From positions 3,472,001 to 3,536,000 of the forward strand of contig NZ_JBBHKA010000001.1 of NCBI RefSeq assembly GCF_037572775.1: a stretch of 64,000 bases of DNA, written 5' to 3'. Positions within the stretch are counted from its first letter, which is position 1, and the number at the start of each line of letters is the position of its first letter. The notes beneath the pieces are model-generated. The model ran no database searches and had not been told where the DNA came from. It saw only the letters and a program-made list of their open reading frames with translations. The position numbers and the translations under genes are program-made. The stretch is from Ramlibacter sp. PS4R-6 (GTDB lineage: Bacteria > Pseudomonadota > Gammaproteobacteria > Burkholderiales > Burkholderiaceae_C). Positions 9,326 through 19,756 of this stretch are shown piece by piece.

Positions 9326-9760
9326 ATGACCGAGATCGCCAAGAAGCGCCCCGAATTCCGGAACATCCACGCGTTCCGGGACCTGCCGACCTACCGATTG
9401 CCCGCTGCGGGCTGGGTCTCGATCCTGCACCGCATCAGCGGCGTGATCATGTTCCTGCTGATGCCGTTCATCATCTGGATGTTCGACACGTCCATCTCCT
9501 CCGAATATTCCTTCGCGCGCTTCCGCAGCGCCTTCAACAACGGCCTGGGGTTCGTGCCCGGCTGGTTCGTCAAGCTGGTCGCCCTCGCGCTCATCTGGTC
9601 CTACCTGCACCATTTCATCGCCGGCCTGCGCCACCTGTGGATGGACACGAGCCACGCCGCGGTGAGCAAGGAGTTCGGCGCGAAGTCGGCGGTGTTCACG
9701 CTCGCCGCGAGCATCTTCCTCACCTTGGTGCTGGGCGCCAAGCTGTTCGGCCTGTACTGA
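9326..9760 (+). CDS. sdhC: Succinate dehydrogenase cytochrome b556 subunit
   Basis: A 144-residue membrane anchor of complex II. It has the family signature RPEFRNIHAFRDLPTYRLP and GWVSILHRISGV (heme/quinone region), three membrane segments, and a heme-ligand histidine in HHFIAGLRHLWMD. With SdhD it binds heme b and passes electrons to ubiquinone. The ATG at 9326 gives the conserved N-terminus; a TTG 21 bp upstream is unlikely. A TAGAAT -10-like box lies at 9293-9298 without a convincing -35. First gene of sdhCDAB, about 90 bp after gntR. Confidence 0.94.
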   Translation: MTEIAKKRPEFRNIHAFRDLPTYRLPAAGWVSILHRISGVIMFLLMPFIIWMFDTSISSEYSFARFRSAFNNGLGFVPGWFVKLVALALIWSYLHHFIAGLRHLWMDTSHAAVSKEFGAKSAVFTLAASIFLTLVLGAKLFGLY

Positions 9761-9777
9761 GTCGAGGAGAACACCCC

Positions 9778-10143
9778 ATGGCAGTCAATTACGGTTCCCG
9801 TCGCAGCGTCGTCGGCGCGCACTACGGCACGCGCGACTGGCTCGCGCAGCGCGTCACCGCCGGCCTCATGGCGGTCTTCACCGTCGTCGTGCTCGCGCGC
9901 ATCCTGCTCACCAGCGGCCCCGTCGGCTACGACAAGTGGGCGGGCCTGTTCGCCGGCCAGGGCATGAAGATGCTCACCTTCGCCACCATCGTCGGCCTGC
10001 TGTACCACGTGTGGGTGGGCATGCGCGACGTGCTGATGGACTACATCAAGCCCGTGGGCATCCGCCTCGTGCTGCAGATCCTCGTGATCGTCTACCTCGT
10101 GGGCTGTGCCGGCTGGGCCGTGCAGGTGCTCTGGCGAGTTTGA
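9778..10143 (+). CDS. sdhD: Succinate dehydrogenase membrane anchor subunit
   Basis: A 121-residue subunit with three membrane helices (about residues 28-48, 60-85, 95-118). The region GTRDWLAQRVTAGLM and the histidine in LYHVWVGMRDVLMDYI match SdhD of betaproteobacteria, where the conserved His and Asp lie near the heme and the quinone site. It follows sdhC by 17 bp after a GAGGAG ribosome site and precedes sdhA by 20 bp. Confidence 0.93.
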   Translation: MAVNYGSRRSVVGAHYGTRDWLAQRVTAGLMAVFTVVVLARILLTSGPVGYDKWAGLFAGQGMKMLTFATIVGLLYHVWVGMRDVLMDYIKPVGIRLVLQILVIVYLVGCAGWAVQVLWRV

Positions 10144-10163
10144 GGCCCTTGAAGAACAACGAC

Positions 10164-11972
10164 ATGGCATACACCTCTTCCAACATCGCCCGCCGCAAGT
10201 TCGACGTCGTCATCGTCGGCGCCGGCGGCTCCGGCATGCGCGCGTCGCTGCAGCTCGCGCGTGCGGGCCTGAACGTCGCAGTGCTTTCCAAGGTGTTCCC
10301 CACCCGCTCGCACACCGTCGCCGCGCAAGGCGGTATCGGCGCGTCGCTGGGCAACATGTCCGAGGACAACTGGCACTACCACTTCTACGACACCGTCAAG
10401 GGCAGCGACTGGCTCGGCGACCAGGATGCCATCGAGTACATGTGCCGCGAGGCGCCCAAGGTCGTGTACGAGCTCGAGCACATGGGCATGCCGTTCGACC
10501 GCAACCCCGACGGCACGATCTACCAGCGTCCCTTCGGCGGCCACACGGCCAACTACGGCGAGAAGCCCGTGCAGCGCGCCTGCGCCGCGGCCGACCGAAC
10601 CGGCCACGCCATGCTGCACACCCTGTACCAGCAGAACGTGCGCGCCAAGACCTCGTTCTTCGTCGAGTGGATGGCGCTGGACCTGATCCGCGACGCCGAC
10701 GGCGACGTCGTCGGCGTGACGGCGCTGGAGATGGAGACGGGCGACCTCTACATCCTCGAAGCCAAGACCACGCTGCTGGCCACCGGCGGCGCGGGGCGCA
10801 TCTTCGCGGCATCGACCAACGCCTTCATCAACACCGGTGACGGCCTGGGCATGGCGGCGCGCGCCGGCATCGCGCTCGAGGACATGGAGTTCTGGCAGTT
10901 CCACCCCACCGGCGTGGCCGGCGCGGGCGTGCTGCTCACCGAAGGCTGCCGCGGCGAAGGCGCGATCCTGCTGAACAGCAACGGCGAGCGCTTCATGGAG
11001 CGCTACGCGCCCACGCTGAAGGACCTGGCGCCGCGCGACTTCGTGTCGCGCTCGATGGACCAGGAAATCAAGGAAGGCCGAGGCTGCGGTCCGAACAAGG
11101 ACTACGTGATGCTCAAGCTCGACCACCTGGGCGCCGACACCATCCACAAGCGCCTGCCTTCGGTGTACGAGATCGGCATCAACTTCGCCAACGTCGACAT
11201 CACCAAGGAGCCGATCCCCGTGGTGCCGACCATCCACTACCAGATGGGCGGCGTCCCGACCAACATCAACGGCCAGGTGGTGACGCAGAAGAACGGCAGC
11301 GACAACGACGTCGTCAACGGCCTGTACGCGGTGGGCGAATGCTCCTGTGTCAGCGTGCACGGCGCCAACCGCCTGGGCACCAATTCGCTGCTCGACCTGC
11401 TGGTCTTCGGACGCGCGGCGGGCAACCACATCGTCGAATTCGCCAGCAAGAACAAGTCGCACAAGGCGATCCCCGCCGATGCGGCCGAGCGCACGCTGGA
11501 GCGGCTGAACCGGCTCGAATCCACGAAGTCCGGCGAATACGCGCAGGACGTCGCCAACGACATCCGCAACGCGATGCAGAAGCACGCGGGTGTCTTCCGC
11601 ACGCAGGCCAGCATGGACGAAGGCGTGGCGAAGATCGCGAAGATCCGCGAGCGCGTGGACGTGATCGGCATGGCCGACAAGTCGCGCGTCTTCAACACCG
11701 CCCGCATCGAGGCGCTGGAAGTCGAGAACCTCATCGAGTGCGCGCAGGCCACCATGGTCTCGGCCGCCGCGCGCAAGGAATGCCGCGGCGCGCACACCGT
11801 CAGCGACTACGAGAAGCCGGCGGACGACCCGGTCGCGCCGCTGGGCCGCGACGACGCCAACTGGATGAAGCACTCGCTGTGGTACAGCGAAGGCAATCGC
11901 CTGGCCTACAAGCCCGTGAAGCTCAAGCCGCTGACCGTGGAGTCGGTGCCGCCGAAGGTCCGTACGTTCTAG
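10164..11972 (+). CDS. sdhA: Succinate dehydrogenase flavoprotein subunit
   Basis: The 602-residue catalytic subunit that oxidises succinate to fumarate. The FAD-binding motif VVIVGAGGSGMRASL is near residue 13, and RSHTVAAQGGIGAS carries the histidine that covalently binds FAD. The catalytic segment FHPTGVAGAGVLLTEGCRGE and the C-terminal HSLWY are intact. Length is normal. It is read from an ATG that gives the family N-terminus MAYTSSNIARRKFDVV. Confidence 0.97.
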   Translation: MAYTSSNIARRKFDVVIVGAGGSGMRASLQLARAGLNVAVLSKVFPTRSHTVAAQGGIGASLGNMSEDNWHYHFYDTVKGSDWLGDQDAIEYMCREAPKVVYELEHMGMPFDRNPDGTIYQRPFGGHTANYGEKPVQRACAAADRTGHAMLHTLYQQNVRAKTSFFVEWMALDLIRDADGDVVGVTALEMETGDLYILEAKTTLLATGGAGRIFAASTNAFINTGDGLGMAARAGIALEDMEFWQFHPTGVAGAGVLLTEGCRGEGAILLNSNGERFMERYAPTLKDLAPRDFVSRSMDQEIKEGRGCGPNKDYVMLKLDHLGADTIHKRLPSVYEIGINFANVDITKEPIPVVPTIHYQMGGVPTNINGQVVTQKNGSDNDVVNGLYAVGECSCVSVHGANRLGTNSLLDLLVFGRAAGNHIVEFASKNKSHKAIPADAAERTLERLNRLESTKSGEYAQDVANDIRNAMQKHAGVFRTQASMDEGVAKIAKIRERVDVIGMADKSRVFNTARIEALEVENLIECAQATMVSAAARKECRGAHTVSDYEKPADDPVAPLGRDDANWMKHSLWYSEGNRLAYKPVKLKPLTVESVPPKVRTF

Positions 11973-12026
11973 TACGTACTGGCACGAATCCAACTCGCCG
12001 ACTAGATTCACAAGAAGAGAACACAG

Positions 12027-12731
12027 ATGCAAAAGCGCACCTTCCAGATCTACCGCTACGACCCCGAGAAGGACGCGAAGCCGTACATGCAGACGGTGGA
12101 GATCGAGCTCGAGGGCAACGAGCGCATGCTGCTGGACGCCCTGATGAAGCTCAAGGCGAAGGACCCGACGCTGTCCTTCCGCCGTTCGTGCCGCGAAGGC
12201 GTGTGCGGCTCGGACGCGATGAACATCAACGGCAAGAACGGCCTGGCGTGCCTGACGAACATGCTCACGCTGCCGGGCGTCATCACGCTCAAGCCGCTGC
12301 CGGGCCTGCCCGTCGTGCGCGACCTGATCGTCGACATGACGGACTTCTTCAAGCAGTACCACTCGATCAAGCCCTACCTGGTCAACGACAGCATCCCGCC
12401 CGAGAAGGAGCGCCTGCAGTCTCCCGAGGAGCGCGACGAGCTCAACGGACTGTACGAGTGCATCCTGTGCGCGAGCTGCTCCACCAGCTGCCCGAGCTTC
12501 TGGTGGAACCCCGACAAGTTCGTCGGCCCCGCCGGCCTGCTGCAGGCCTACCGCTTCATCGCCGACAGCCGCGACGAAGCCACCGGCGAACGCCTGGACA
12601 ACCTCGAAGACCCTTACCGCCTCTTCCGCTGCCACACGATCATGAACTGCGTGGACGTGTGCCCGAAGGGGCTGAACCCCACCATGGCCATCGGCAAGAT
12701 CAAGGAGCTGATGGTGCGGCGAGCCGTATAG
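12027..12731 (+). CDS. sdhB: Succinate dehydrogenase iron-sulfur subunit
   Basis: The 234-residue electron-transfer subunit of complex II. All three clusters can be traced: [2Fe-2S] ligands in [12 protein letters not shown] and GLACL, [4Fe-4S] ligands in [12 protein letters not shown], and [3Fe-4S] ligands in [17 protein letters not shown]. It links the flavin of SdhA to the quinone site of SdhC/D. It begins 54 bp after sdhA, behind AAGAAGAGAA, and ends 3 bp before sdhE. Confidence 0.97.
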   Translation: MQKRTFQIYRYDPEKDAKPYMQTVEIELEGNERMLLDALMKLKAKDPTLSFRRSCREGVCGSDAMNINGKNGLACLTNMLTLPGVITLKPLPGLPVVRDLIVDMTDFFKQYHSIKPYLVNDSIPPEKERLQSPEERDELNGLYECILCASCSTSCPSFWWNPDKFVGPAGLLQAYRFIADSRDEATGERLDNLEDPYRLFRCHTIMNCVDVCPKGLNPTMAIGKIKELMVRRAV

Positions 12732-12734
12732 CGT

Positions 12735-13019
12735 ATGGAAGCGATGCTCGACGAGAGGTCCCTCTCCAAACTCAAGTGGCGCTGCCGCCGGGGTTTGCTG
12801 GAAAATGACCTTTTCATCGAGCGGTTCTTCGGGCGCCACGGCGACCGCCTCACCCAAAGGCAGGGCGACGCGCTCGCCGAACTGATGGAGCTCGGCGACA
12901 ACGACCTATTGGACCTGCTGCTCGCGCGCAAGGCACCGGAAGGCGAACTCGACAGGGACGACATCCGCGAGCTGCTGGCCCTGCTGCAGCAAAGAGAAAC
13001 CACAGGAAGACCATCATGA
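12735..13019 (+). CDS. sdhE: FAD assembly factor SdhE
   Basis: A 94-residue helical protein of the SdhE/YgfY/Sdh5 family that promotes covalent FAD attachment to SdhA. The key RGxxE motif is present ([14 protein letters not shown]), followed by the usual helical region. In enterobacteria sdhE is paired with ygfX; here it is in the sdh operon, and a YgfX-like gene lies far away next to rpoE. Its stop overlaps the gltA start as ATGA. Confidence 0.93.
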   Translation: MEAMLDERSLSKLKWRCRRGLLENDLFIERFFGRHGDRLTQRQGDALAELMELGDNDLLDLLLARKAPEGELDRDDIRELLALLQQRETTGRPS

Positions 13020-14326
13020 AACTCGCCGACACCAAAGCCACCCTGTCGTTCTCCAACGGCAGCCCCAGCGTCGAACTGCCCGTGTACCAGGGCAGCATCG
13101 GCCCCGAAGTGATCGACATCCGCAAGCTGTACGCGCAGACGGGGATGTTCACGTACGACCCGGGCTTCCTCTCGACGGCCGCCTGCCAGTCGGCCATCAC
13201 GTACATCGACGGCGACAAGGGCGAGCTGCTGTACCGCGGCTACCCGATCGAGCAGCTCGCGACGCAGTGCGACTTCCTCGAGACCTGCTACCTGCTGCTC
13301 AAGGGCGAGCTGCCCAACACGCAGCAGAAGAAGGACTTCACCTACAACGTGACCATGCACACGATGGTCAACGAGCAGATGCAGTTCTTCCTGCGCGGCT
13401 TCCGCCGCGACGCGCACCCGATGGCCATCATGACCGGCCTGGTGGGCGCGCTGTCGGCCTTCTATCACGACAGCACCGACATCAACAACCCGCAGCACCG
13501 CGAGATCTCGGCGATCCGCCTGATCGCGAAGATGCCCACGCTGGTCGCGATGGCCTACAAGTACAGCGCCGGCCAGCCGTACATGTACCCGAAGAACGAC
13601 CTGAGCTACACGTCGAACTTCATGCGCATGATGTTCGCGACGCCGTGCGAGGAGTACAAGCCCAACGACGTGCTGGTGCGCGCGATGGACCGCATCTTCA
13701 TCCTGCACGCCGACCACGAGCAGAACGCGTCCACGTCCACCGTGCGCCTGTGCGGCTCGTCGGGCACCAACCCCTTCGCCGCCATCGCCGCGGGCGTGGC
13801 CTGCCTCTGGGGCCCGGCGCACGGCGGCGCGAACGAAGCCGCGCTGAACATGCTGGAAGACATCCAGAAGATGGGCGGCGTCGCGAAGATCGGCGAGTTC
13901 GTCGCCAAGGTGAAGGACAAGAACAGCGGCATCAAGCTGATGGGCTTCGGCCACCGCGTGTACAAGAACTACGACCCGCGCGCCAAGCTCATGCGCGAAA
14001 CCTGTCACGAGGTGCTCAACGAGCTGGGCCTGCACGACGACCCGCTGTTCAAGCTGGCGATGGCCCTGGAGAAGGTGGCGCTGGAGGACGAGTACTTCGT
14101 CTCGCGCAAGCTGTACCCGAACGTCGACTTCTATTCGGGCATCGTCCAGCGAGCCATCGGCATCCCGGTGTCGCTGTTCACCGCCATCTTCGCGCTGGCC
14201 CGCACGGTGGGCTGGATCGCCCAGCTCAACGAGATGATCGGCGACCCCGAGTACAAGATCGGCCGCCCGCGCCAGCTGTTCACCGGCTCCGAGCGCCGGG
14301 ACGTCAAGCCGCTGAGCCAGCGGTAA
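13016..14326 (+). CDS. gltA: Citrate synthase (type II)
   Basis: The 436-residue enzyme that condenses oxaloacetate and acetyl-CoA. It has the type II N-terminal extension ([18 protein letters not shown]) typical of NADH-sensitive hexameric enzymes. The catalytic histidines are in [15 protein letters not shown] and [13 protein letters not shown], and the catalytic aspartate is in YPNVDFYSG. It is translationally coupled to sdhE and followed by an intrinsic terminator, so it ends the gntR-sdh-gltA block. Confidence 0.97.
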   Translation: MKLADTKATLSFSNGSPSVELPVYQGSIGPEVIDIRKLYAQTGMFTYDPGFLSTAACQSAITYIDGDKGELLYRGYPIEQLATQCDFLETCYLLLKGELPNTQQKKDFTYNVTMHTMVNEQMQFFLRGFRRDAHPMAIMTGLVGALSAFYHDSTDINNPQHREISAIRLIAKMPTLVAMAYKYSAGQPYMYPKNDLSYTSNFMRMMFATPCEEYKPNDVLVRAMDRIFILHADHEQNASTSTVRLCGSSGTNPFAAIAAGVACLWGPAHGGANEAALNMLEDIQKMGGVAKIGEFVAKVKDKNSGIKLMGFGHRVYKNYDPRAKLMRETCHEVLNELGLHDDPLFKLAMALEKVALEDEYFVSRKLYPNVDFYSGIVQRAIGIPVSLFTAIFALARTVGWIAQLNEMIGDPEYKIGRPRQLFTGSERRDVKPLSQR

Positions 14327-14345
14327 GCCGCGCCGGCCCCAGGGG

Positions 14346-14368
14346 AAGCCCGCCTTGGCGGGCTTTTT
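14346..14368 (+). terminator. Intrinsic terminator after gltA
   Basis: A GC-rich hairpin (AAGCCCGCC pairing with GGCGGGCTT) is followed by a run of T at 14364-14368. It lies 20 bp after the gltA stop and separates the TCA block from the LysR gene. Confidence 0.88.
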
Positions 14369-14452
14369 CGTTTTCGACCGGGGTCATCGCGAACGGCGAT
14401 GGCTGGAGCCCTAATTCCGAGGGAAAATGCGGGAATTCCATCGCCAACCACG

Positions 14453-15397
14453 ATGACCGCGCCCTCCCTCACCCGCAAACTGGACCTGACCTCGCTGCAG
14501 CTGTTCGTGGCGGTGTGCGAGCTCGGCTCCATCGGGAAGGCCGCCGAGCGCGAGTTCATCGCGGCCTCCGCCGTGAGCAAGCGCCTGTCGGACCTCGAGG
14601 CCATCCTGGAAACGCCCCTCCTGTACCGGCACACGCGCGGGGTCAGCCTGACACCGGCCGGCCAGAGCCTGTTGCACCATGCGCGCTCGGTCCTGTTCGG
14701 GTTGGAGAAGATGCAAGCCGAGCTCTCGGAGTACGCCGAGGGCGTGCGCGGCCACGTGCGCATCCACGCGAACATCTCCGCCGTCGTGCAGTTCCTGCCG
14801 GAGGACCTCGGCTCGTTCGCGCGCGAACACCCGCAGGTCAAGATCGACCTGCAGGAGCACCTGTCCAGCGAAGTCGCCCGCGCCGTGCACGAAGGCGCAG
14901 CCGACGTCGGCGTGTGCAACACGCAGGGCCTGGCGCTCGGCGCGCAACTGGCGCAGAAGCCCTACCGCCGCGACGAGCTGGTGCTGGTCACGCCCGCGCG
15001 GCACGCGCTGGCGAAGGAGCGCGAGCTGTCCTTCGAGGACACGCTGGAGTTCGACCACGTCGGCCTGCATTCGAACAGCTCGGTCTATGTCGCGATGCGC
15101 GAAGCCGCGACGGCCGCGGGCCGCACCATCCGCCTGCGCATCCAGGTGACGGGCCTCGACGCGATGTGCCGGATGATCCACAACGGCCTGGGCGTGGGCA
15201 TCATGCCGCGCCGCGCCTTCGAGCTGATGCGCGGTGCGGGCGAGCTGAAGTGCGTGCGCCTGCGCGATGCGTGGGCCGTGCGCGAGATCAACCTGGTGGC
15301 GCGCGATTTCGACGCGCTGCCCCTCACGTCGCGCCTGCTGGTCGAACACCTGCAAAAGCGCGCCGCCGCCAATTGGCCCCGCAAGGCCGCCGCATAG
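14453..15397 (+). CDS. LysR-family transcriptional regulator
   Basis: A 314-residue regulator with the N-terminal winged HTH ([21 protein letters not shown], then [12 protein letters not shown] and a [12 protein letters not shown] turn) and a C-terminal periplasmic-binding-like effector domain. It lies directly upstream of leuC in the same direction, 20 bp apart; its TAG stop is part of the predicted leuC -10 box. Control of leucine genes is possible but not shown; LysR genes usually face their targets. The ATG at 14453 sets the HTH at the standard distance; a longer frame from 14399 is less likely. Confidence 0.85.
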   Translation: MTAPSLTRKLDLTSLQLFVAVCELGSIGKAAEREFIAASAVSKRLSDLEAILETPLLYRHTRGVSLTPAGQSLLHHARSVLFGLEKMQAELSEYAEGVRGHVRIHANISAVVQFLPEDLGSFAREHPQVKIDLQEHLSSEVARAVHEGAADVGVCNTQGLALGAQLAQKPYRRDELVLVTPARHALAKERELSFEDTLEFDHVGLHSNSSVYVAMREAATAAGRTIRLRIQVTGLDAMCRMIHNGLGVGIMPRRAFELMRGAGELKCVRLRDAWAVREINLVARDFDALPLTSRLLVEHLQKRAAANWPRKAAA

Positions 15398-15400
15398 AAT
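15373..15400 (+). promoter_or_regulatory. Predicted sigma-70 promoter of leuC
   Basis: TTGGCC at 15373-15378, a 16-bp spacer and TAGAAT at 15395-15400. The first three bases of the -10 are the stop codon of the LysR gene. A start near 15407 would leave a very short leader before the leuC ATG at 15418. Prediction by eye. Confidence 0.45.
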
Positions 15401-15417
15401 CTTCCGGAAAGCAAGCC

Positions 15418-16839
15418 ATGGGCAGAACCCTCTACGACAAGATCTGGGACGAACACGTCGTCCGCTCCGAGGACGACGGCACGGCCCTCCTCTACATCGA
15501 CCGCCACCTGGTGCACGAAGTGACGAGCCCGCAGGCGTTCGAAGGCCTGCGCGAGAACCACCGCCGCATCTGGCGCATCAGCTCCGTGGTCGCCACCGCC
15601 GACCACAACACGCCCACCACCGGCTGGGAGCGCGGCTACGACGGCATCGACGACCCCATCAGCAAGGAACAGGTCACGACGCTGGACAAGAACATCTCCG
15701 AGTTCGGCGCGGCGGCCTACTTCCCCTTCCTGTCGAAGCAGCAGGGCATCGTGCACGTCATCGGCCCCGAGGAAGGCGCGACGCTGCCGGGCATGACGGT
15801 CGTCTGCGGCGACTCGCACACGTCCACGCACGGCGCGTTCGGCGCGCTCGCGCACGGCATCGGCACCAGCGAGGTCGAGCACGTGCTGGCCACGCAGACG
15901 CTGATCGCCAAGAAGGCGAAGAACATGCTGGTGCGCGTCGAAGGCGCGCTGGCGCGCGGCGTGACGGCCAAGGACGTGGTGCTCGCGATCATCGGGAAGA
16001 TCGGCACCGCGGGCGGGACGGGCTACACGATCGAGTTCGCGGGCTCCACCATCCGCTCGCTGTCGATGGAAGGCCGGATGACCGTGTGCAACATGGCGAT
16101 CGAAGCCGGTGCGCGCGCGGGCCTGGTGGGCGTCGACGACAAGACCATCGAATACGTGCGTGGCCGCCCGATGGCGCCGCGCGGCGTGGAGTGGGAGCAG
16201 GCCGTCGCTTACTGGGGCACGCTGCACACCGACGCCGACGCGAAGTTCGACACCGTCGTCGAGCTCGATGCAGCGAAGATCATCCCGCAGGTCACCTGGG
16301 GCACCTCGCCCGAGATGGTCACGGGCGTGGACGGCCGCGTGCCGGACCCCGATGCCGTCAAGGACGCCTCGCAGCGCGACGCCGTCGAGCGCGCGCTGAC
16401 CTACATGGGCCTGCAGCCCGGCAAGCCGATGACGGACATCGTCATCGACAAGGTGTTCATCGGCTCGTGCACCAACAGCCGCATCGAGGACCTGCGCGAC
16501 GCCGCCGCCGTGGTGAAGAAGCTGGGGCAGAAGGTCGCGAAGAACGTCAAGCTCGCGATGGTGGTGCCCGGCTCCGGCCTCGTGAAGGAGCAGGCCGAGC
16601 GCGAAGGCCTGCACGAGATCTTCCGCGCCGCCGGCTTCGAGTGGCGCGAGCCCGGCTGCTCCATGTGCCTGGCCATGAACGCCGACCGGCTCGAGCCGGG
16701 CGAGCGCTGCGCCTCCACCAGCAACCGCAATTTCGAAGGCCGCCAGGGACAAGGGGGCCGCACCCACCTCGTGAGCCCCGCGATGGCAGCCGCCGCCGCG
16801 GTCCACGGGCATTTCGTCGATGTCCGCCAATTCGCCTGA
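15418..16839 (+). CDS. leuC: 3-isopropylmalate dehydratase large subunit
   Basis: The 473-residue Fe-S subunit of isopropylmalate isomerase (2- to 3-isopropylmalate) in leucine synthesis. The N-terminus [14 protein letters not shown] is typical. Cluster cysteines are in [13 protein letters not shown] and [11 protein letters not shown], and [16 protein letters not shown] carries active-site residues. Length is normal. It is followed by a small lipoprotein gene placed between leuC and leuD. Confidence 0.97.
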   Translation: MGRTLYDKIWDEHVVRSEDDGTALLYIDRHLVHEVTSPQAFEGLRENHRRIWRISSVVATADHNTPTTGWERGYDGIDDPISKEQVTTLDKNISEFGAAAYFPFLSKQQGIVHVIGPEEGATLPGMTVVCGDSHTSTHGAFGALAHGIGTSEVEHVLATQTLIAKKAKNMLVRVEGALARGVTAKDVVLAIIGKIGTAGGTGYTIEFAGSTIRSLSMEGRMTVCNMAIEAGARAGLVGVDDKTIEYVRGRPMAPRGVEWEQAVAYWGTLHTDADAKFDTVVELDAAKIIPQVTWGTSPEMVTGVDGRVPDPDAVKDASQRDAVERALTYMGLQPGKPMTDIVIDKVFIGSCTNSRIEDLRDAAAVVKKLGQKVAKNVKLAMVVPGSGLVKEQAEREGLHEIFRAAGFEWREPGCSMCLAMNADRLEPGERCASTSNRNFEGRQGQGGRTHLVSPAMAAAAAVHGHFVDVRQFA

Positions 16840-16855
16840 AAGAGGAGCCCCCGCC

Positions 16856-16990
16856 ATGAAGACCATCACGACCCTCGTCGCCCTGTCCTTCGCTTTCCTG
16901 ATCGCCGGCTGCAACACCGTCAAGGGCGCGGGCCAGGACATCCAGCGCGCCGGCGAGAAGATCGAAGACGCGGCATCGAAGAAGAAATGA
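16856..16990 (+). CDS. Entericidin-like small lipoprotein
   Basis: A 44-residue lipoprotein precursor. The signal sequence is hydrophobic with a lipobox (LIAGC), and the mature part, beginning [20 protein letters not shown] and ending in a lysine-rich tail, fits the entericidin A/B family. Entericidins are small outer-membrane-associated lipoproteins linked to stress and toxin/antidote roles in E. coli. An AGAGGAG site precedes the ATG. The stop overlaps the leuD start as ATGA, so leuD translation is coupled to it. Only one copy is seen here, so no A/B pair. Confidence 0.85.
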   Translation: MKTITTLVALSFAFLIAGCNTVKGAGQDIQRAGEKIEDAASKKK

Positions 16991-17634
16991 AGCAGTTCAC
17001 CGTGCACAAGGGGCTCGTGGCCCCGATGGACCGCGAGAACGTCGACACCGACGCGATCATCCCCAAGCAGTTCCTCAAGTCGATCCGCAAGACCGGCTTC
17101 GGCGAGAACCTGTTCGACGAGTGGCGCTTCACCGACCCGGGCTGGGTCGGCAAGCCCGTTTCGCAGCGCAAGCCCAACCCGGACTTCGTGCTGAACCAGC
17201 CGCGCTACCAGGGCGCGTCAATCCTCATCGCGCGCAAGAACTTCGGCTGCGGCTCGTCGCGCGAGCACGCGCCGTGGGCACTGGACCAGTACGGCTTCCG
17301 CGCGATCATCGCGCCCAGCTACGCCGACATCTTCTTCAACAACTGCTTCAAGAACGGCCTGCTGCCCATCGTCCTTTCCGAGGCGCAGGTGTCGCGCCTG
17401 TTCGACGAGGTCCATGCCTTCCCCGGCTACGAGCTCACGATCGACCTCGAGCGGCAGGTCATCGTCGCGCCGCAGGGCCCCGAGATCGCCTTCGACGTGC
17501 AGCCCTTCCGCAAGTTCTGCCTGCTCAACGGCTTCGACGACATCGGCCTGACGCTGCGGCACAAGGACGAGATCAAGGCCTTCGAGGCGCAGCGCCTCGC
17601 GACCAAGCCCTGGCTGGCGCACACGCTGCAGTGA
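16987..17634 (+). CDS. leuD: 3-isopropylmalate dehydratase small subunit
   Basis: The 215-residue small subunit that completes the LeuCD isomerase. The swivelling-domain motifs are clear: [18 protein letters not shown] near the N-terminus, and [15 protein letters not shown] in the middle. It overlaps the entericidin-like gene upstream and a secreted zincin-like gene downstream by 4 nt each. Confidence 0.96.
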   Translation: MKQFTVHKGLVAPMDRENVDTDAIIPKQFLKSIRKTGFGENLFDEWRFTDPGWVGKPVSQRKPNPDFVLNQPRYQGASILIARKNFGCGSSREHAPWALDQYGFRAIIAPSYADIFFNNCFKNGLLPIVLSEAQVSRLFDEVHAFPGYELTIDLERQVIVAPQGPEIAFDVQPFRKFCLLNGFDDIGLTLRHKDEIKAFEAQRLATKPWLAHTLQ

Positions 17635-18587
17635 AAGTCCGCGCCTTCCTCGCCGCCGCGTTGCTCGCGGCGGCAGCCGCTCAAGCGCAGGACGCAGGTA
17701 CCCGCGCCACGCGTTTCCAATTCGCGACCGCGGCCGAGACGCGCCAGCTGCTGGCCGCCGACGACGACTGGCTGCCCAACGTCGGCCCGTTCCATCGCGC
17801 CGCGACGGCCGGGCGCGCGGTGTCGCGCGATGAGTTCCGCCAGGTGCTGCAGGCCAGCGCGGTCGATTGCGCACCGGCCGCGGTGGAAACCGCCCGCGCG
17901 TCGCTCGCGGGCGTGGCGCCCCGTTTCGAGGAGCTCGGCCTGCGCCTGCCGCCCACCGTGACCATCGCGTGCACCAATGGCGGCGATTCCGCCGGCGCGC
18001 CCTACACACGCGGCGCCGCGGTCTTCCTGCCGCGCAACGTACCGCCTTCGCCGGGCCTGATGGCGCACGAGCTGTTCCACGTTTGGAGCCGCTACAACGC
18101 GCCGCGCGCCAGCCGCCTCTACGCCGTGCTCGGTTTTTCCGAAGCGCCGCCGCTCGCGTGGCCGGCCGAGTGGCTGGAGCCGCGCATCCTCAACCCCGAC
18201 GCGCCGTTCGACCGTCACGCCATGCGTGTCGAGGCCGCAGGCGGCGCGTATTCCGTCATGCCCGTGCTCGTCGCGCGCCGCACCACGCTGCAGCCGGGCG
18301 AAACCTTCTTCCACGTGCTCGACGTGCGGCTGCTCGCGGTCGAGCCCTCGGCGGACGGCAAGGCGAGCGTGCCGGTGCGCCGCGACGGCCAGCCCCTGTG
18401 GTTCGACGCGAACACGAACGAGTCCTACCTCAAACAGCTGGGCGGCAACACCGGCTACGTCATCCACCCCGAGGAAACCACCGCGGACAACATCGCGCTG
18501 ATCGTCACCGGCAGCGCGGTGCGCAACCCCGCCCTGACGCAGCGTTTCCGCGACGTCCTCGCGCAATTGAAAGCATCCACCCCATGA
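17631..18587 (+). CDS. Putative secreted zinc metallopeptidase-like protein in the leu operon
   Basis: A 318-residue protein of no named family. A GTG start, overlapping the leuD stop as GTGA, gives a signal peptide ([20 protein letters not shown]). A zinc-peptidase HExxH motif is present at 146-150 ([13 protein letters not shown]), and [12 protein letters not shown] at about 276-287 could supply the third ligand as a glutamate, as in gluzincins. Two cysteines lie before the motif (AVDCAPA, IACTNGG). Its stop overlaps the leuB start as ATGA. Location implies export to the periplasm, unrelated to leucine chemistry. Peptidase activity is inferred from motifs only. Confidence 0.7.
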   Translation: MKVRAFLAAALLAAAAAQAQDAGTRATRFQFATAAETRQLLAADDDWLPNVGPFHRAATAGRAVSRDEFRQVLQASAVDCAPAAVETARASLAGVAPRFEELGLRLPPTVTIACTNGGDSAGAPYTRGAAVFLPRNVPPSPGLMAHELFHVWSRYNAPRASRLYAVLGFSEAPPLAWPAEWLEPRILNPDAPFDRHAMRVEAAGGAYSVMPVLVARRTTLQPGETFFHVLDVRLLAVEPSADGKASVPVRRDGQPLWFDANTNESYLKQLGGNTGYVIHPEETTADNIALIVTGSAVRNPALTQRFRDVLAQLKASTP

Positions 18588-19675
18588 AGATCGCCATCCT
18601 GCCGGGCGACGGCATCGGCACCGAGATCGTCGCCGAGGCCGTGAAGGTCCTGAACGTCCTCGACCTGAAATTTGAAAGCGAAACCGCGCTGGTGGGCGGC
18701 GCCGCCTACGAGGCGCACGGCCACCCTTTGCCCGACGCGACGCTGAAGCTCGCCAAACAGGCCGACGCGGTGCTGTTCGGAGCCGTGGGCGACTGGAAAT
18801 ACGACAAGCTCGAACGCGCGCTGCGCCCCGAGCAGGCCATCCTGGGCCTGCGCAAGAACCTGGGCCTGTTCGCCAACTTCCGCCCGGCCATCTGCTACGA
18901 GCAGCTGGTGGGCGCCTCCAGCCTCAAGCCCGAGCTCGTGTCGGGCCTGGACATCCTGATCATCCGCGAGCTCACGGGCGACATCTACTTCGGCCAGCCG
19001 CGCGGCCGCCGCCAGTCGCCCGACGGCCTGTTCCCCGGCGCCGAGGAAGCCTTCGACACCATGCGCTACACGCGCCCGGAGATCGAGCGCATCGCCCGCG
19101 TGGCCTTCGAGGCGGCGCGCAAGCGCGGCAAGCACGTCACCAGCGTCGACAAGGCCAACGTGCTGGAGACCTTCCAGCTGTGGAAGGACGTGGTGACCGA
19201 GGTGGGCAAGGACTACCCCGACGTCAAGCTCGACCACATGTACGTCGACAACGCGGCGATGCAGCTGGTGCGCCAGCCCAAGTTCTTCGACGTGGTCGTG
19301 ACCGGCAACATGTTCGGCGACATCCTCTCGGACGAGGCGGCGATGCTGACCGGCTCCATCGGCATGCTGCCCTCGGCGTCGCTGAATGCCAACAACCAGG
19401 GCCTGTACGAGCCCAGCCACGGCAGCGCGCCGGACATCGCGGGCAAGGGCGTCGCTAATCCTTTGGCTACAATACTGTCTGCAGCCATGATGCTCCGCTA
19501 CTCACTCAACCAGCCCCAGGCCGCCTCGCGCATCGAGTCGGCGGTCGAGCACGTGCTCGCGCAGGGGCTGCGCACCGCGGACATCTGGTCGGAAGGCACC
19601 ACGAAGGTCGGCACCCAGCAGATGGGCGACGCCGTCGTGGCCGCGATCACGAAGAAGACGATTACCAAGAGCTAG
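18584..19675 (+). CDS. leuB: 3-isopropylmalate dehydrogenase
   Basis: The 363-residue NAD-dependent enzyme that oxidises and decarboxylates 3-isopropylmalate. It starts [19 protein letters not shown], has the substrate-binding [13 protein letters not shown] loop, [12 protein letters not shown], the metal-site [12 protein letters not shown] and the dinucleotide segment [14 protein letters not shown]. Length is standard. Last gene of the leu set; asd follows after 81 bp. Confidence 0.97.
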   Translation: MKIAILPGDGIGTEIVAEAVKVLNVLDLKFESETALVGGAAYEAHGHPLPDATLKLAKQADAVLFGAVGDWKYDKLERALRPEQAILGLRKNLGLFANFRPAICYEQLVGASSLKPELVSGLDILIIRELTGDIYFGQPRGRRQSPDGLFPGAEEAFDTMRYTRPEIERIARVAFEAARKRGKHVTSVDKANVLETFQLWKDVVTEVGKDYPDVKLDHMYVDNAAMQLVRQPKFFDVVVTGNMFGDILSDEAAMLTGSIGMLPSASLNANNQGLYEPSHGSAPDIAGKGVANPLATILSAAMMLRYSLNQPQAASRIESAVEHVLAQGLRTADIWSEGTTKVGTQQMGDAVVAAITKKTITKS

Positions 19676-19756
19676 CAGCTCCGGTTCGTCGCGCGCCCCC
19701 TCCCGGCCCGTCAGACGAGCCGGGGGACACAGGATCAAAACTGAAAGGGCGATGAC

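Noticed and set aside
13267..16839. Open frame of 1190 codons spanning gltA, the LysR gene and leuC
   Set aside because: It is out of frame with gltA and becomes leuC only at its end; the upstream part is Arg/Ala/Pro-rich, as expected of a shadow frame in GC-rich DNA.
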